Source: Siphonodentalium dalli
Taxonomy: Eukaryota; Mollusca; Scaphopoda; Gadilida; Siphonodentaliidae
Reading direction: 5' to 3'
Length of the DNA stretch: 64,000 nucleotides
NCBI GenBank assembly: GCA_032622095.1
Contig: CP136062.1
Span: forward strand, 195,307,887-195,371,886
In this document: positions 1 to 10,490 of the stretch, piece by piece
How positions within the stretch are numbered: position 1 is the first letter of the stretch
Layout: each line of letters starts with the position of its first letter
Position numbers and translations under genes: made by a program
The notes under the pieces: model-generated
The model's input: only the letters and a program-made list of their open reading frames with translations
Told to the model about the DNA's origin: nothing
The model's database searches: none

Positions 1-1869
1 CGCTACAACCACTATCGGGTTTAAACGTTTGTTACACACAACTAAATGATCCCAAAGTGCAGATATCGTTCGAATAAATATCAAGTAAAGAACCGTCGCA
101 GCCGTGATTACCTTGAGATAGAATCGTAACGCTCATAAGTTGTGATCAGGAGGCTAATGCTCCAAATTATCGACACACATCGGGATATTTCCTCAGCTAT
201 TTTACAGAAGAACAACACAGGTACAATTTATACTCAGTGTTCGTCTTCAGAATGTGTTTCACATTTGGTATGCTACCAAAAACAAAGAAATTACGTTTAC
301 AAAGCTTGAGTTTCAGTGATTACATGTTGATAATTACACGTTAACTCGCTATATCCGAGTTAATTGTGATCTAAAGTTCAGGTTTCGGTAAAACGGCACT
401 TATGCAGCCTCTGTTCGTTCAAGAAAGTTTAATGTATTTAAGATATATATAATTATGCGTGCTTTGTCCCGAAAATGAAAATTTTTAACCATAAGGAACC
501 GTAACAAATCAGTCAAGAACCATCACAATACCGGCGATAGAATGACTTCCGATGTAACAGTTCCTAGACAGTGTGATCACCAGATGAATAAAATCTAAAC
601 TTATGGGTTGTCATATCCAACAGTTGGAAGAATCCGTTGTAAACTCGATGAAAACTCGAACCTAACACGAGGGTGCAAATAGACATTACTAGAAGGGGGT
701 GCATTTAGAAACTGTAAGTGAACACCCCTAACAGGGACCATCCAGCCACATCCCTGCTAACTCATGATTTACACTGATTTAATGTTTCCATTCGTTGTAC
801 AGTTCCGGGCCTATAATGTCGAATAACACAGCATAGCCTATACTATTATTATGACATTAGAACATAAAACACAAACTAACATAAACGTTTTCACCCTTGC
901 ACACGCACCCCACCCTAAATATGATCCATGTGCCGGCATGTCCGAAGGATAATTGGGATATTTTCAAGCAGAAACGGTCAAAATGTGAAGCATATCATTC
1001 ACATCTTTGACATCCCAGCTCTGGTTTGGCGACATCTCATCGCAGGATCGATCTGTGGCTTTGATACCCGAAGTTATGGTGGGTACCCACACTTGGGTAC
1101 AGGTAGTATTTTTGCGAACCGCTCTGCAGGCTAGACAATTTTATGGTTAATTAAACATATATTTTTCTATTGATGCGAGCATTATCCGTCATCTATGACT
1201 GATAATTATGTTTCAAACAAACTACCTAATGTCAAAAAGTGTCTACTATTTATGACAAAATCGGAAATGAGTCGGAATTTCTATTAAATTTATCGGGATG
1301 AGAGCAAGCTATGTTCGCTATCCCATTGAGAGGGAACATTCCGCTTTGCGAAATTATGTTTTGAATAGCGGATATCACCATTTATTATATGCTTCCCCAT
1401 TAAATAGTGGGAAATTGCCGTGGCGTAGAGCGTTATATCCATCGCCTGGACCGACTCGATGGATAACACTGACCGACTCGATGGATAACACAATAGTATT
1501 ACTTTTTCGGAGATCACTTCCGGTTTATAGCGGCGAATCACATTAAGTTTCAAAGCGTATTAATAACAGCCGGACTATTGTTTTAATTATTGATTTTCAC
1601 GGTTCATAAACTGTTATTTAATTGTTATAATGTTAACTCATTTGTTTTAATATATTCTTATCACTAAATTATGTATACATTAATTTTCTCGCTTCATTTC
1701 AGAATAAAATAATGGGGACTATTTCGATATTTGTCATTCAGTGGTGAGCAAATCAATTGATGGAATGTAAACAAAATGCAAATGTCGAAGCTTTCTAACA
1801 ATTTGAAGTGAACTGTAGGACAAAATTAGCAGTTTTGGTGCGGTTTATAGCGCATATAATAAAAAGAAA
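1..1869. other. No gene recognised
   Basis: I see no coding exon or known repeat here. The only local structure is a short tandem duplication at 1451-1492, where a unit of about 22 bp reading CCGACTCGATGGATAACAC occurs twice. Confidence 0.4.
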
Positions 1870-2024
1870 ACCTACGGGTTTTGGTTGAATACCCGGATTA
1901 TCTCATTCGTGGGTGCAAGGAAGTACAGAATTTCCACTCGCGGCTTGCAGCCGCTCGTGGAAATTCTGTACTTCCTTGCACCCACTCATGAGATAATTCG
2001 GGTATTCAACCAAAACTCGTAGGT
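1870..2024. repeat. 155-bp imperfect palindrome (hairpin)
   Basis: Two arms of about 75 bp are reverse complements with only a few mismatches, and meet at position 1947 in CGGCTTGCAGCCG. The arms carry AAGGAAGTACAGAATTTCCA and its complement. The structure resembles a foldback MITE, but no target duplication was resolved. A 96-codon minus-strand frame (1903-2193) reads from unique DNA into the hairpin. Confidence 0.85.
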
Positions 2025-2892
2025 ATTCTCTATTTAACTGGGAGAGATATAGCTTCATCTGATGGAAGATATGTTCATTTATCAAAACCGCATGATCTGG
2101 TTTGGTGATACCCTCGGGTTTTGGCGATAACACGTACACGGGGTGAGATAGAGGTGACTCAAACGATGTGACCACCTGTTTTCGAAAATCCACCCCATCC
2201 CATGCAACTTACTATAACTTTAAAAAGCTATCGAACAATCAACTAAAAACGTTTAGCGCTCAGTGGTGATTCCCCACTGCATCCTGCATTTAATCCCGCT
2301 CCGGGCAGTAATCACCGGTGCGGGCGTCAGGAAAACACCGCATCGGACTGTTCTTCATACCAAGCTAGTCTAATTAATTAAGGTATTTGTGGGCCCAATT
2401 TTTCCCCAAAATTTAATAGAGTCCAAATAAGGGATTCTGTACACATAGATTAGTAATCACAGAAACTTTGCCAATTGATGCAAAATTTTAAGAGTATACT
2501 TCATAGTGGATTATGTTCGAAATACAAAATGTGAACTTTATAGAGATTTAAAAAAAATAATAACTACAAGCAATGGTCCAAGAAAAACAAAGCCCATATC
2601 TAAGAATCAAATATGGGAATGTGTATTGAACACTGTGATGAATGATGTACTATAACAAAAATATTATATTTCTTGAGTGTTCTTTGAAAAAATTACTTTG
2701 AACTAGTTGAAGTGAAGTGAAATTCCCGTCCCGATGCCACTGAGTTCAAGTGAGGACAGGCATTCTCGACTGGGGTGGAATCGGAATAGACCGATCTTGT
2801 CACACATCAATGTTTATTCAATTGTGATGAGCTGCACAGTTATCGAGAATGTGTAGGCCTGCGCCTCGTCGCATATCAATAAACACAGTCAT
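2025..2892. other. No gene recognised
   Basis: AT-rich sequence without a convincing exon, RNA gene or repeat. It ends at the left inverted repeat of the next element. Confidence 0.35.
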
Positions 2893-2945
2893 CACGCTGG
2901 TCATCCGTGTAACGAGGACCCGGATAAGTAACGACGGACGCGACT
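2893..2945 (+). repeat. Left 53-bp inverted repeat
   Basis: It starts CACGCTGGTCATCCG and ends GACGGACGCGACT. It is the exact reverse complement of 6588-6640, and no homology between the arms is evident further out. Confidence 0.95.
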
Positions 2946-3309
2946 AGTCCCTCATGCTTTCCATGAGCGATGAGTTCAGGTAGGTTCCCACAGATCGTTA
3001 TTATAATACCTTGTCGGTTTCAGCAGACGATTTTGTTCTATTATTATCGTTAACAATAGTTGGTTCTCCAATTACAACTTGTTATGTCATGCTGGATTAA
3101 ATATTTTAGCATCATTTGTGACACTAAACTATGAGGTTTCGATTTATCGAATAAAATATGTTCAAATAACTAATGAAAATTCAGAAATACGAAACCTCCT
3201 CTCTAATATGTGTTGTCATGCCGGATGATGTGTGTACCGTTCACATATATAACATACCGTAGAAATTTCAGGATTGCTATAGATGCAAGTAAAATGGACT
3301 TTTATTCGC

Positions 3310-3396
3310 GTTTCCAGCAACTTTGGTAGTAACGAGGACCCGTTGAATTTTCTGTGGGATAGTAACTGGACGCGAAAATTTGTAACGACGGACGCG
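3310..3396 (+). repeat. Left inner inverted repeat
   Basis: It contains GTTTCCAGCAA, AACGAGGACCCG, GGACGCG and GTAACGACGGACGCG in order. The same words occur in reverse complement at 6170-6273 with different spacing. Confidence 0.7.
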
Positions 3397-3818
3397 TTTT
3401 TTTTTCTCAGAAATATTTACCTTCACATGATACGTCATGGGCATATATGGTCATGTTTGAAAAACAATAAAGGTAAAATATTTAGGATATGTCCAATTAA
3501 TAATCAGATATTTTTGCACAACAAAATCAGATATTTTTGCACAACATATTGGGAAATATACTATAACACACCGGGGCGTGTCCTTATCGTCTCCTTTGGG
3601 GCGGGTGGTGCATGTCGATCTGGATTTTTTCAACTGTACCCCCTTGAAACAAACCAAACATTCCTAAAAGTTCTCAAAATTAAATTTGCACCCCATACAT
3701 AAACAATAGCCATGAATGAGACGGCGCGTCTTATTATTTATAATTTCCTATTTTTCATTTGCAGACGGAGAAATATTAGTGCCTATTGAAGGCGAATTCC
3801 TGGAAGTCGATGACTAGG

Positions 3819-4665
3819 GGTGCAGGACGTTTCGGCACCTGGAAGTTTCGGCACCTGGTTTTCTGAACGTTTCGGCACCTGAATATTCTGCACTTGGTTG
3901 TTTCGGCCCAGGTTTTTGGACGGTTCGGCCTTTCTAGAGGCCAACGCCCATGGATTCTCTCAGATTGACGTCCACCGCACCGAGACAAGCAGACGAGACG
4001 ACTGATATTCAGTGATCCGAGCAACAGACAAACGATTTACCATCGAACATCAGACCCGATCGATTTGTCTTAGACTTCGATCAAGGCTGGAATGTGGCAG
4101 GCCATTCGACAGCATTTTCCGGGGTACCCGATTCAAGGTTGTGCTTTCCACTGGTCATAACCCGTGTTCAAGATGATTGACAATAATTATTCAAAGAATA
4201 CAACAAAACAGAGAAGAAAACTCATTTATTCGCTCTGACAAATACTGTTTTCAAATAAACGCTCTTTATTTATACCATATCAGGAATAGACTAACATGGA
4301 ACGCTCTTCTCCTGAAAGCTTCTGTCGGCTTGTATATCCACACCTGGAGACATTGCTACGTGCATGTTCATAACATGTTGTGCTAACAATGCTATTCCGT
4401 TCAGTATTCGTTCCTTGTATGACTTGTGCACTTTATACGTTCACAGTCGTTACCATTCATTCCACCCAGTGTTTGTTTTTGTTACCATGTTACATGTTTT
4501 ATCACATTTTATTGAAATAGAGAATAATAAAAAAAAAAAATTAGTCTGTATATAATTTCGTTGGTCCGAAAATTAGCAGGTACCGAAACGTCCAAAGTAC
4601 CGAAAAATCAGGTGCCGAAACGTCCAGATGCCTAACGGCAACCCCAGGTGCCGAAACAGTCAGCA
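3819..4665. mobile_element. MITE-like insert with arms built of a 13-bp repeat
   Basis: The left arm (about 3819-3930) carries GTTTCGGCACCTG several times, some copies altered. The right arm (about 4561-4665) carries the complement CAGGTGCCGAAAC several times, again with altered copies. The 600 bp between are AT-rich and non-coding. They include a block (4250-4330) that recurs at 11590-11680 around AACGCTCTTTATTTAT. Tandem short repeats in inverted arms are typical of foldback elements; the family is not known to me. Confidence 0.6.
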
Positions 4666-5179
4666 TTCGACGACAGCCTAGCTTCCCGGTGACACCGCCT
4701 TCTGGTGCTGGTAACCAACAGTGCCACGGATGTGGAAGAAATATACAAACCGGCAATCATTACGGCAATATTCACTTTCTCATATAAAAGACAAGCCAAT
4801 GTCATGTATAACTATCTTGTCATAAACGTTTCCGGTCGAGTGACGAATTCAGGGCTCACAGATCTGGCCACCACCATAATGTTCTCTGCGAGAAGTGTGT
4901 GACACAGATCCTCTATCGTCAGGGTTGTCTAAAATGCACCGAGACCCCCTACACCCAGACATCAACCTCAGAAATTTGCCACGAAAAATGCGATATCCAG
5001 TGATGTATCCGGATATCTCATCTGAGATGTATTGGAGCACTGGAACCAACGGACAACGTCAAGCAGAAGGTTGTATGCTACGCTGTTCGTTGGAAATGTT
5101 CCCCATGCTATTAGTTGACAAAAAACTTTAAATATATTTGTGTGTCCACACTCGGTCAGTCGGCGATATAATGTTTGTA

Positions 5180-5680
5180 TTACGTTATCAAGCTGCACAC
5201 GGAAGGTGTCGAAATCCAGTGACTCTGGTTCTTTATCAGGGCTGGTGTTGTTGTCACTGTTGATGCTAGTGATCTCGGCACTGTCCGAGTTGCAGCTGCT
5301 GCAGTGTTCATGACGAATGCCGTTGTCGATGTTGTTGTTGCTGTTTGTGCTGCTATTATTGGTGGTCTTATGGTCGTTGTAATTTTTCTTTTCTTTATGG
5401 CATTTTTATGTCGGTGAATGATGTTATTGTCGCTGGATAATATTATTTCTTTGCTGTTGTCCGATGGAATTATTCCTGGGTGGCTTATTTTTTTATATAC
5501 AAACTTTCCTGTTTTATTGTTGAGATTGAGTTCCGTGTTCGGGTGTGATGCGGTGGCATGGTCAACCGTGTCAGCCAAAGTGGTGAATGTCAGTTTGCAG
5601 GTGTAACATCGGAATGGGGTAGCTGTTATCTCGTCTATTCCTGTAGAATAAGAGAATGCAAGCGTTATACTGTATTTCAT
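5180..5680 (-). CDS. Hypothetical protein with one C2H2-type finger
   Basis: A 166-codon frame starts with ATG at 5680 and overlaps the stop of the upstream frame as ATGA. Residues C25, C28, H41 and H46 give the spacing C-x2-C-x12-H-x4-H of a classical C2H2 zinc finger. The middle is basic (KKRK near residue 98) and the C-terminal third is rich in Thr and Ala, low in complexity. A single finger does not prove DNA binding. The frame may be the 3' part of one gene shared with the upstream frame, split by a frameshift or an unseen intron. It lies inside the candidate transposon at 2893-6640, so it could be element-encoded. No family was recognised. Confidence 0.4.
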   Translation of the reverse strand: MKYSITLAFSYSTGIDEITATPFRCYTCKLTFTTLADTVDHATASHPNTELNLNNKTGKFVYKKISHPGIIPSDNSKEIILSSDNNIIHRHKNAIKKRKITTTIRPPIIAAQTATTTSTTAFVMNTAAAATRTVPRSLASTVTTTPALIKNQSHWISTPSVCSLIT

Positions 5681-6033
5681 TTGCGACCCCTTGGAATTTT
5701 CAATCTAATATCACAAATCTCACACTGGTTATAATAAATCGATAACTTAACAAGTCTTATATGGTTTGGACATTCTATAAGGCCTGAAATGTTCAACAAC
5801 ATATTTACTGTTTCAGTATCACAACATGCCTGCTGGCATGGGTTAGTGATCTCCACATACGTGTAATTTGCATCAGGGTCCCATATTAGCTTGAGTGATA
5901 ATATCTCGCCGATGGCTAGGGTCCGAAATCCACCCAGCCACGTGTCTATCGATAGAAAACATTCATATACACTCTTAGTTGTGCAACGAGAAACAGAATA
6001 ATGGTGAGAGGAAGCACCCAAGTCTCCTGACAA
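5677..6033 (-). CDS. Hypothetical cysteine-containing protein, upstream frame
   Basis: This open frame runs from an in-frame stop near 6046 to TGA at 5679-5677. The only start is a TTG at 6033, but TTTTAAACAG just upstream could be a splice acceptor, which would make this an internal exon. The product has paired cysteines (QQACCD, then CEIC) and a segment reading LKLIWDPDANYTYVEITN that looks like ordered beta-rich protein. It resembles an extracellular domain loosely, and I could not name it. The stop overlaps the ATG of the next frame. Confidence 0.4.
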   Translation of the reverse strand: MSGDLGASSHHYSVSRCTTKSVYECFLSIDTWLGGFRTLAIGEILSLKLIWDPDANYTYVEITNPCQQACCDTETVNMLLNISGLIECPNHIRLVKLSIYYNQCEICDIRLKIPRGRK

Positions 6034-6169
6034 CGTTTCGTCTGTTTAAAATTTGCTGCGAAACAGATGGTTAACAATGCGACAAATAATGGTAAAACAC
6101 ATAAACATGTCATTCCTAGTATACATTCAAAACATTCATGTTTCTAAATAAATTGTTTGTCGGAATATT

Positions 6170-6273
6170 CGCGTCCGCGGTTACTCAATGTGATTTCTAA
6201 AGCGCGTCCAACGTTACAGGATAACGGGTCCTCGTTTCTCGTTGATAATGCTAAATATTAGAATTGCTGGAAA
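6170..6273 (-). repeat. Right inner inverted repeat
   Basis: In reverse complement it carries the same word order as 3310-3396, with GTTTCCAGCAA, then AACGAGGACCCG, then two GGACGCG words. Spacing differs by small insertions. Confidence 0.65.
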
Positions 6274-6587
6274 CTGGTTGCTTGGCGGTGGTTGTGTTGC
6301 TTATATTTCAATGACAGAGATCCCGGCGATACCCGAACGTCATGAATTGTTCAGATTTGCACGTGATAACATTATATATTGGGTCAATTTGCGTGCAATT
6401 TCAGGATTTTGCAATAAGTTTCCTCTTTATACATTAATTGTGGACACGTTGACATCAATTTAGCACTCATCAATTTAGACTAATATTGTCCCAAAGCACT
6501 ACGCACACTAACACATAGGTAGATTAATTTTAAAGGCATTTACTCACCGTTTTTCTTGACCAGCCCGAGACAATTTCTTCACATGGA

Positions 6588-6640
6588 AGTCGCGTCCGTC
6601 GTTACTTATCCGGGTCCTCGTTACACGGATGACCAGCGTG
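6588..6640 (-). repeat. Right 53-bp inverted repeat
   Basis: This is the exact reverse complement of 2893-2945 across 53 bases. Confidence 0.95.
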
Positions 6641-8087
6641 GTCATAGAGCACGCGGTGATACAGATAATTCGATTTCATTTTCTTTTCAAATTCACTGGA
6701 CTGGAGACAGTCACGGTGGGGTGGAGGCTGGAGTCGGTAAATTTATGACTCGAATCTGCATATTAATGTCAATAATAATGGATTAGGCCTATTGGTATGT
6801 ATTTACAAACTATCTTATATATTTCTGTGCTTCATCCTCAAAATATTTTAGTATGCCTGGTGGATATGATTTCAGCGGTTCTGCACCCAGCCATGTCCAT
6901 GTTTATTTACATCGCATTCCTTTTGAATTTGAGTCACGTGAAAATTAAAATATTTTTTAAATATTTGAGTGTGAATTTGTGTCACCAGCGTCACGTCAAG
7001 TCGTAACTCATGTTAAATCGCGTCTTGACAATGGCCTATGAGTATGAAGCCGTTGATCCTACTAGTAGACAGTGTTGCTGTTCTTATGCTCAGCAGTATC
7101 AATCAATCAATGTTTATTGTTTGACATTTTGAATTACCATACATACACATATGAGACCAAAAAAAAAATATGTGTGATTTGGGGTCTCCCTACATACCCT
7201 ATCTTAAAGGTGGCTACCCTAAACCTTTATTGGGCCTCCAGTAAATTTACATCACCTCTATGTCCAGATATTGAGCTTTTGTAAAATACAATTATCAAAC
7301 TAATATATTTTGAAACTCTATTGAATTATATATACCTAAACTTTACATTGGTACATGTATACTTTTATCATCCTAAGTACATGCAGATCAAATACAATTT
7401 CAATGTCCACAGTATTTCAGCAAAATTAAAAAACAATACTAAAAAATCTACCTACCTACCCTAATTCTCAGAGAGGGTGGGACCCAAAACACAGGTATAA
7501 TTTTGTTTGGCCTGAAGTAGCAGGGCGAATAGGACTATTGACGACTCATGGAAGGCGGTTCTCCTGCAAAAGGAGGTATCTACGTAGAAGGTGAAGATAA
7601 TTACAAATAACGCAATGTGTTATAAATGTATTGTGATTGTCCTTATTTTCCCATTAATCATGTGCATAGTATAAATTATGAAGGAATAGTACTACTAGTA
7701 GTACTAGTAGGAGTACATACCACAATATTCTAACATGTTTAGTTACAAGATTATAATGTTATTAATATTACTATTTAATGTGTACTGAAGTACTGTACAT
7801 CAGTCATCAATTCAAACACTGATATTTATATGTGTTGAACTTAGTTTAAACTTTAAAGTTTAACTTAATCAGAATCTGGTTGAATATTTACCATATGGTG
7901 GGTCGTTCCCATCATCAAACTATTGATGTCATTGAGACATTCATTCGTTCAATGTTATTTTGTTATTTTGCATGCGAAGAGGTAGACTGATTATCGCAGC
8001 GATGATATAGAGACAATACAATTTGAAATGGCAAGGATCGTTACTGTCGCGACGAACAGCGCCATTAAAGAGAGCCTACTATTAGAT
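6641..8087. other. No gene recognised
   Basis: AT-rich, with small simple repeats only: an ATCA run near 7100 and a GTACTACTAG palindromic stretch near 7690. I found no exon or RNA gene. Confidence 0.35.
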
Positions 8088-8721
8088 ACTGGTTGAGAGA
8101 CCCTGGCATCCAGGAGGAAAAAACAAAAGCTTATACAATTCCACAAGATAGTTAATAGTACAGCCCTTGTGTACCTACGAAATTATATTTGCCACTCTGA
8201 AAATCAAACCGGTTACAATCTTAGACATCATGCAATACGACTACCATTAGACGCCACAAAGGATATCTATAAAGATACATTTTTACCTTCTACAATAAGC
8301 GATTGGAATAGACTGCCAGAGTGTGTAAAAAATTGTACCAACCTGGACAAGTTTAAAGAGTCACTTGCTGACGACCGTATATATATATATACATCCATAC
8401 TACTGTCATTGCCATAGTCGCAAATCCCAAGTATACCACACACGATTGAGACTGAAATGTAATTTGAACTTCGATCTCACGACCAATTTTGTTAGGCCCG
8501 ACCTTTGTTGTGCATGCGGTGCTGTTGAGACAGTCCATCATTACCTGTTAGAATGCCATTTATACCAGGCCTCAAGATTGAAACTGATATCATCTCTACC
8601 AAACATAATATTATCAGAAAGAACCCTACTCGAAGGTTCACCCGAAACTTCCATTAGGGAAAATCATAGTATTTTCGAGGCCACACAAAGATACATAATT
8701 AGTACAAAACGATTTTATTAA
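8088..8721 (+). pseudogene. 3' fragment of a non-LTR retrotransposon (LINE) ORF2
   Basis: The first part (8100-8370) reads as the conserved region after the reverse transcriptase, with RRKKQKLIQFHKIVN, NLRHHAIRLP and FLPSTISDWNRLPE. The second part (about 8400-8718) is in another frame and reads YHTRLRLKCNLNFDL, then CCACGAVETVHHYLLEC, a C-terminal Cys/His cluster typical of Jockey/CR1-type ORF2 proteins. The frameshift falls near 8370-8400, in a TATATATATATA tract. An in-frame TGA at the expected Trp of the LGWETL-like start also marks decay. The catalytic reverse transcriptase and endonuclease are absent, as in a 5'-truncated copy. Subfamily is uncertain. Confidence 0.85.
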
Positions 8722-8805
8722 CGTATGTCACATGTTTTCTGCAATTGAGTCAGATATAAAGTCATATATAACGTCATAATTCGGAAAGCCTGACTGCACA
8801 GCTAA

Positions 8806-9117
8806 AGCCGCTTTCACACATGTCCGTTTCTCCGATGCGTTTCCTTGCGTTTCTAATATTTTAACGCATCCGGAAAACGCATCGGTAAAAACAGTGATAA
8901 TATCACTGGGTCTTTCACACATGTGCGTTTGCCGGATGCGTTTTTTTTTTTTCATGTCTCGGACTTGAAATGCTGCGTTTCGCCTGCGTTTCTAAAAAAG
9001 CATACACAAGCATGTGTGGCTAGCTTCACTATTTCGACCGATGCGTTTTCCAGATGCGTTAAAATATTAGAAACGCAAGGAAACGCATCCGAGAAACGGA
9101 CATGTGTGAAAGCGGCT
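8806..9117. mobile_element. 312-bp MITE, PIF/Harbinger-like
   Basis: Terminal inverted repeats of about 80 bp begin AGCCGCTTTCACACATGTCC and are nearly identical. The element is flanked by a 3-bp duplication TAA (8803-8805 and 9118-9120), as expected for PIF/Harbinger (TWA targets). A partial extra copy of the terminal motif lies inside near 8911. It has no coding capacity. Confidence 0.8.
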
Positions 9118-9120
9118 TAA

Positions 9121-9575
9121 CTCTAGTCTATGTACGCCTAGTAATACACAATTGACACAATTGATATATAATTCAACAGCCGAATGTCAATTCTAACTAC
9201 CCCCATTGACCATCCTATCTTTCTAAACTTTCTTAGATCTAACTACTCTCCTTTCATCCCATTGGTTATCTTCAATTCCCAACTCTTACCCCACTCCAGT
9301 TCTTATCTTATCTCTTGCTATCTGTTGTTGAGTGTGATCTATATTAAAATCACCACTAAGTTATCTAAAGTACAACCCAGTAAAAATTGCCGCCTGACTT
9401 GCCCGAACGGCCTTATGTAGTTCGGGAAATTTGGGCGATCTGGGAGAGGACTTACAAAAAAGCCACAATAGGCTTGTTGTCTCAACAGATTCCAATCACC
9501 CATAATCATCCATTAGCATTTTTGTTAAAATATGCATCTTGTTTTGTATTGGAAATAAATATTGTTTACACCTGA
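9121..9575. other. No gene recognised
   Basis: Pyrimidine-rich, low-complexity sequence without an identifiable feature. Confidence 0.3.
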
Positions 9576-10490
9576 CCCATGACAATTCAGCCTCTCGCTG
9601 TATACGCATAAACCATATTCGTGATCATTGTAACTGCTTGTATATCAATTCACCCCACCATTAATTTTTGCCATACTGTCGATCCCTATATACATATTGG
9701 CCGTGTCATGGCCATATAGTCACTCATGATATACACATACATCTCAAACATGACCACAGCGTCACCCCAGGTGTATATATATATACCTCATCAATGGCCA
9801 TACAGCCTTTCTAGATATACCAATACCCCGCACACACGGCCATTCAAATTTGCATATACAACTCAACCGTGACAATTCAGCCACTCGCTGTATACTTATA
9901 CACCGTCTCCATGAGCATTCAGCTATTCACTGTATGCTTGTACACACCACCAATGCCAATACAATAGGCCCTACATATAGACATATACATCCCACCCATC
10001 ACCATGAGGTCACTCTCTATATACACTATATACCATCAAAGTGTACTCCAGGTATGCATAATTATACACTTCAACAATGACGTGCAGTCATTCCATGAAC
10101 ACATATACACATTGTTCATAACCATACAACCACTTCCTATTTATACATACACCCATCCATAACCATACTTCCAACATATGGATACATGTACAGCCACCCA
10201 TGACCACACAGTCACTCCATATATACATACAGGACAGTGTAGCTGCTCTCGTTATGTCCATACACCACTTCAATGATCAGACAGCCACTCACTGTAAACA
10301 TGTTCACCTCACACATCACCATACAGCTACTCCTTATATACCTATACATCTCACCGTGGACACCCCATCCATGACCATATAGTCACACATTGTATAACTA
10401 TTCACATCATTCATGAATCCAATAACTCCATGTATACCTACTCACCTCGCCTATGACCATACAGTCAACAGACATACCCATTGTATAAGT
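9576..10490. repeat. Degenerate minisatellite, about 50-70 bp unit
   Basis: Variants of a unit built around CATGACCATACAGTCACTC, followed by TGTATACATATACACC, recur about fifteen times with many substitutions and length changes. Clear copies include 9583, 9869, 10001, 10201 and 10370. The decay suggests an old array. Confidence 0.7.

Larger units (their letters stand above)
2893..6640. mobile_element. Candidate 3.75-kb transposon with nested inverted repeats
   Basis: A 53-bp sequence at 2893-2945 is repeated as an exact reverse complement at 6588-6640. Inside this pair, a second and diverged inverted pair (3310-3396 and 6170-6273) shares the same words, AACGAGGACCCG and GGACGCG. Two minus-strand ORFs (5180-6033) and a smaller repeat-armed insert (3819-4665) lie between them. 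Multiple copies of one motif at both ends suit transposase-binding sites of a DNA transposon. No transposase domain was recognised and no target duplication was found, so the superfamily is unknown. An alternative is two diverged MITEs in opposite orientation. Confidence 0.5.

Noticed and set aside
3283-3702. 139-codon plus-strand frame
   Set aside because: It crosses the inner inverted repeat and low-complexity DNA, has no domain, and an antisense frame is equally open.
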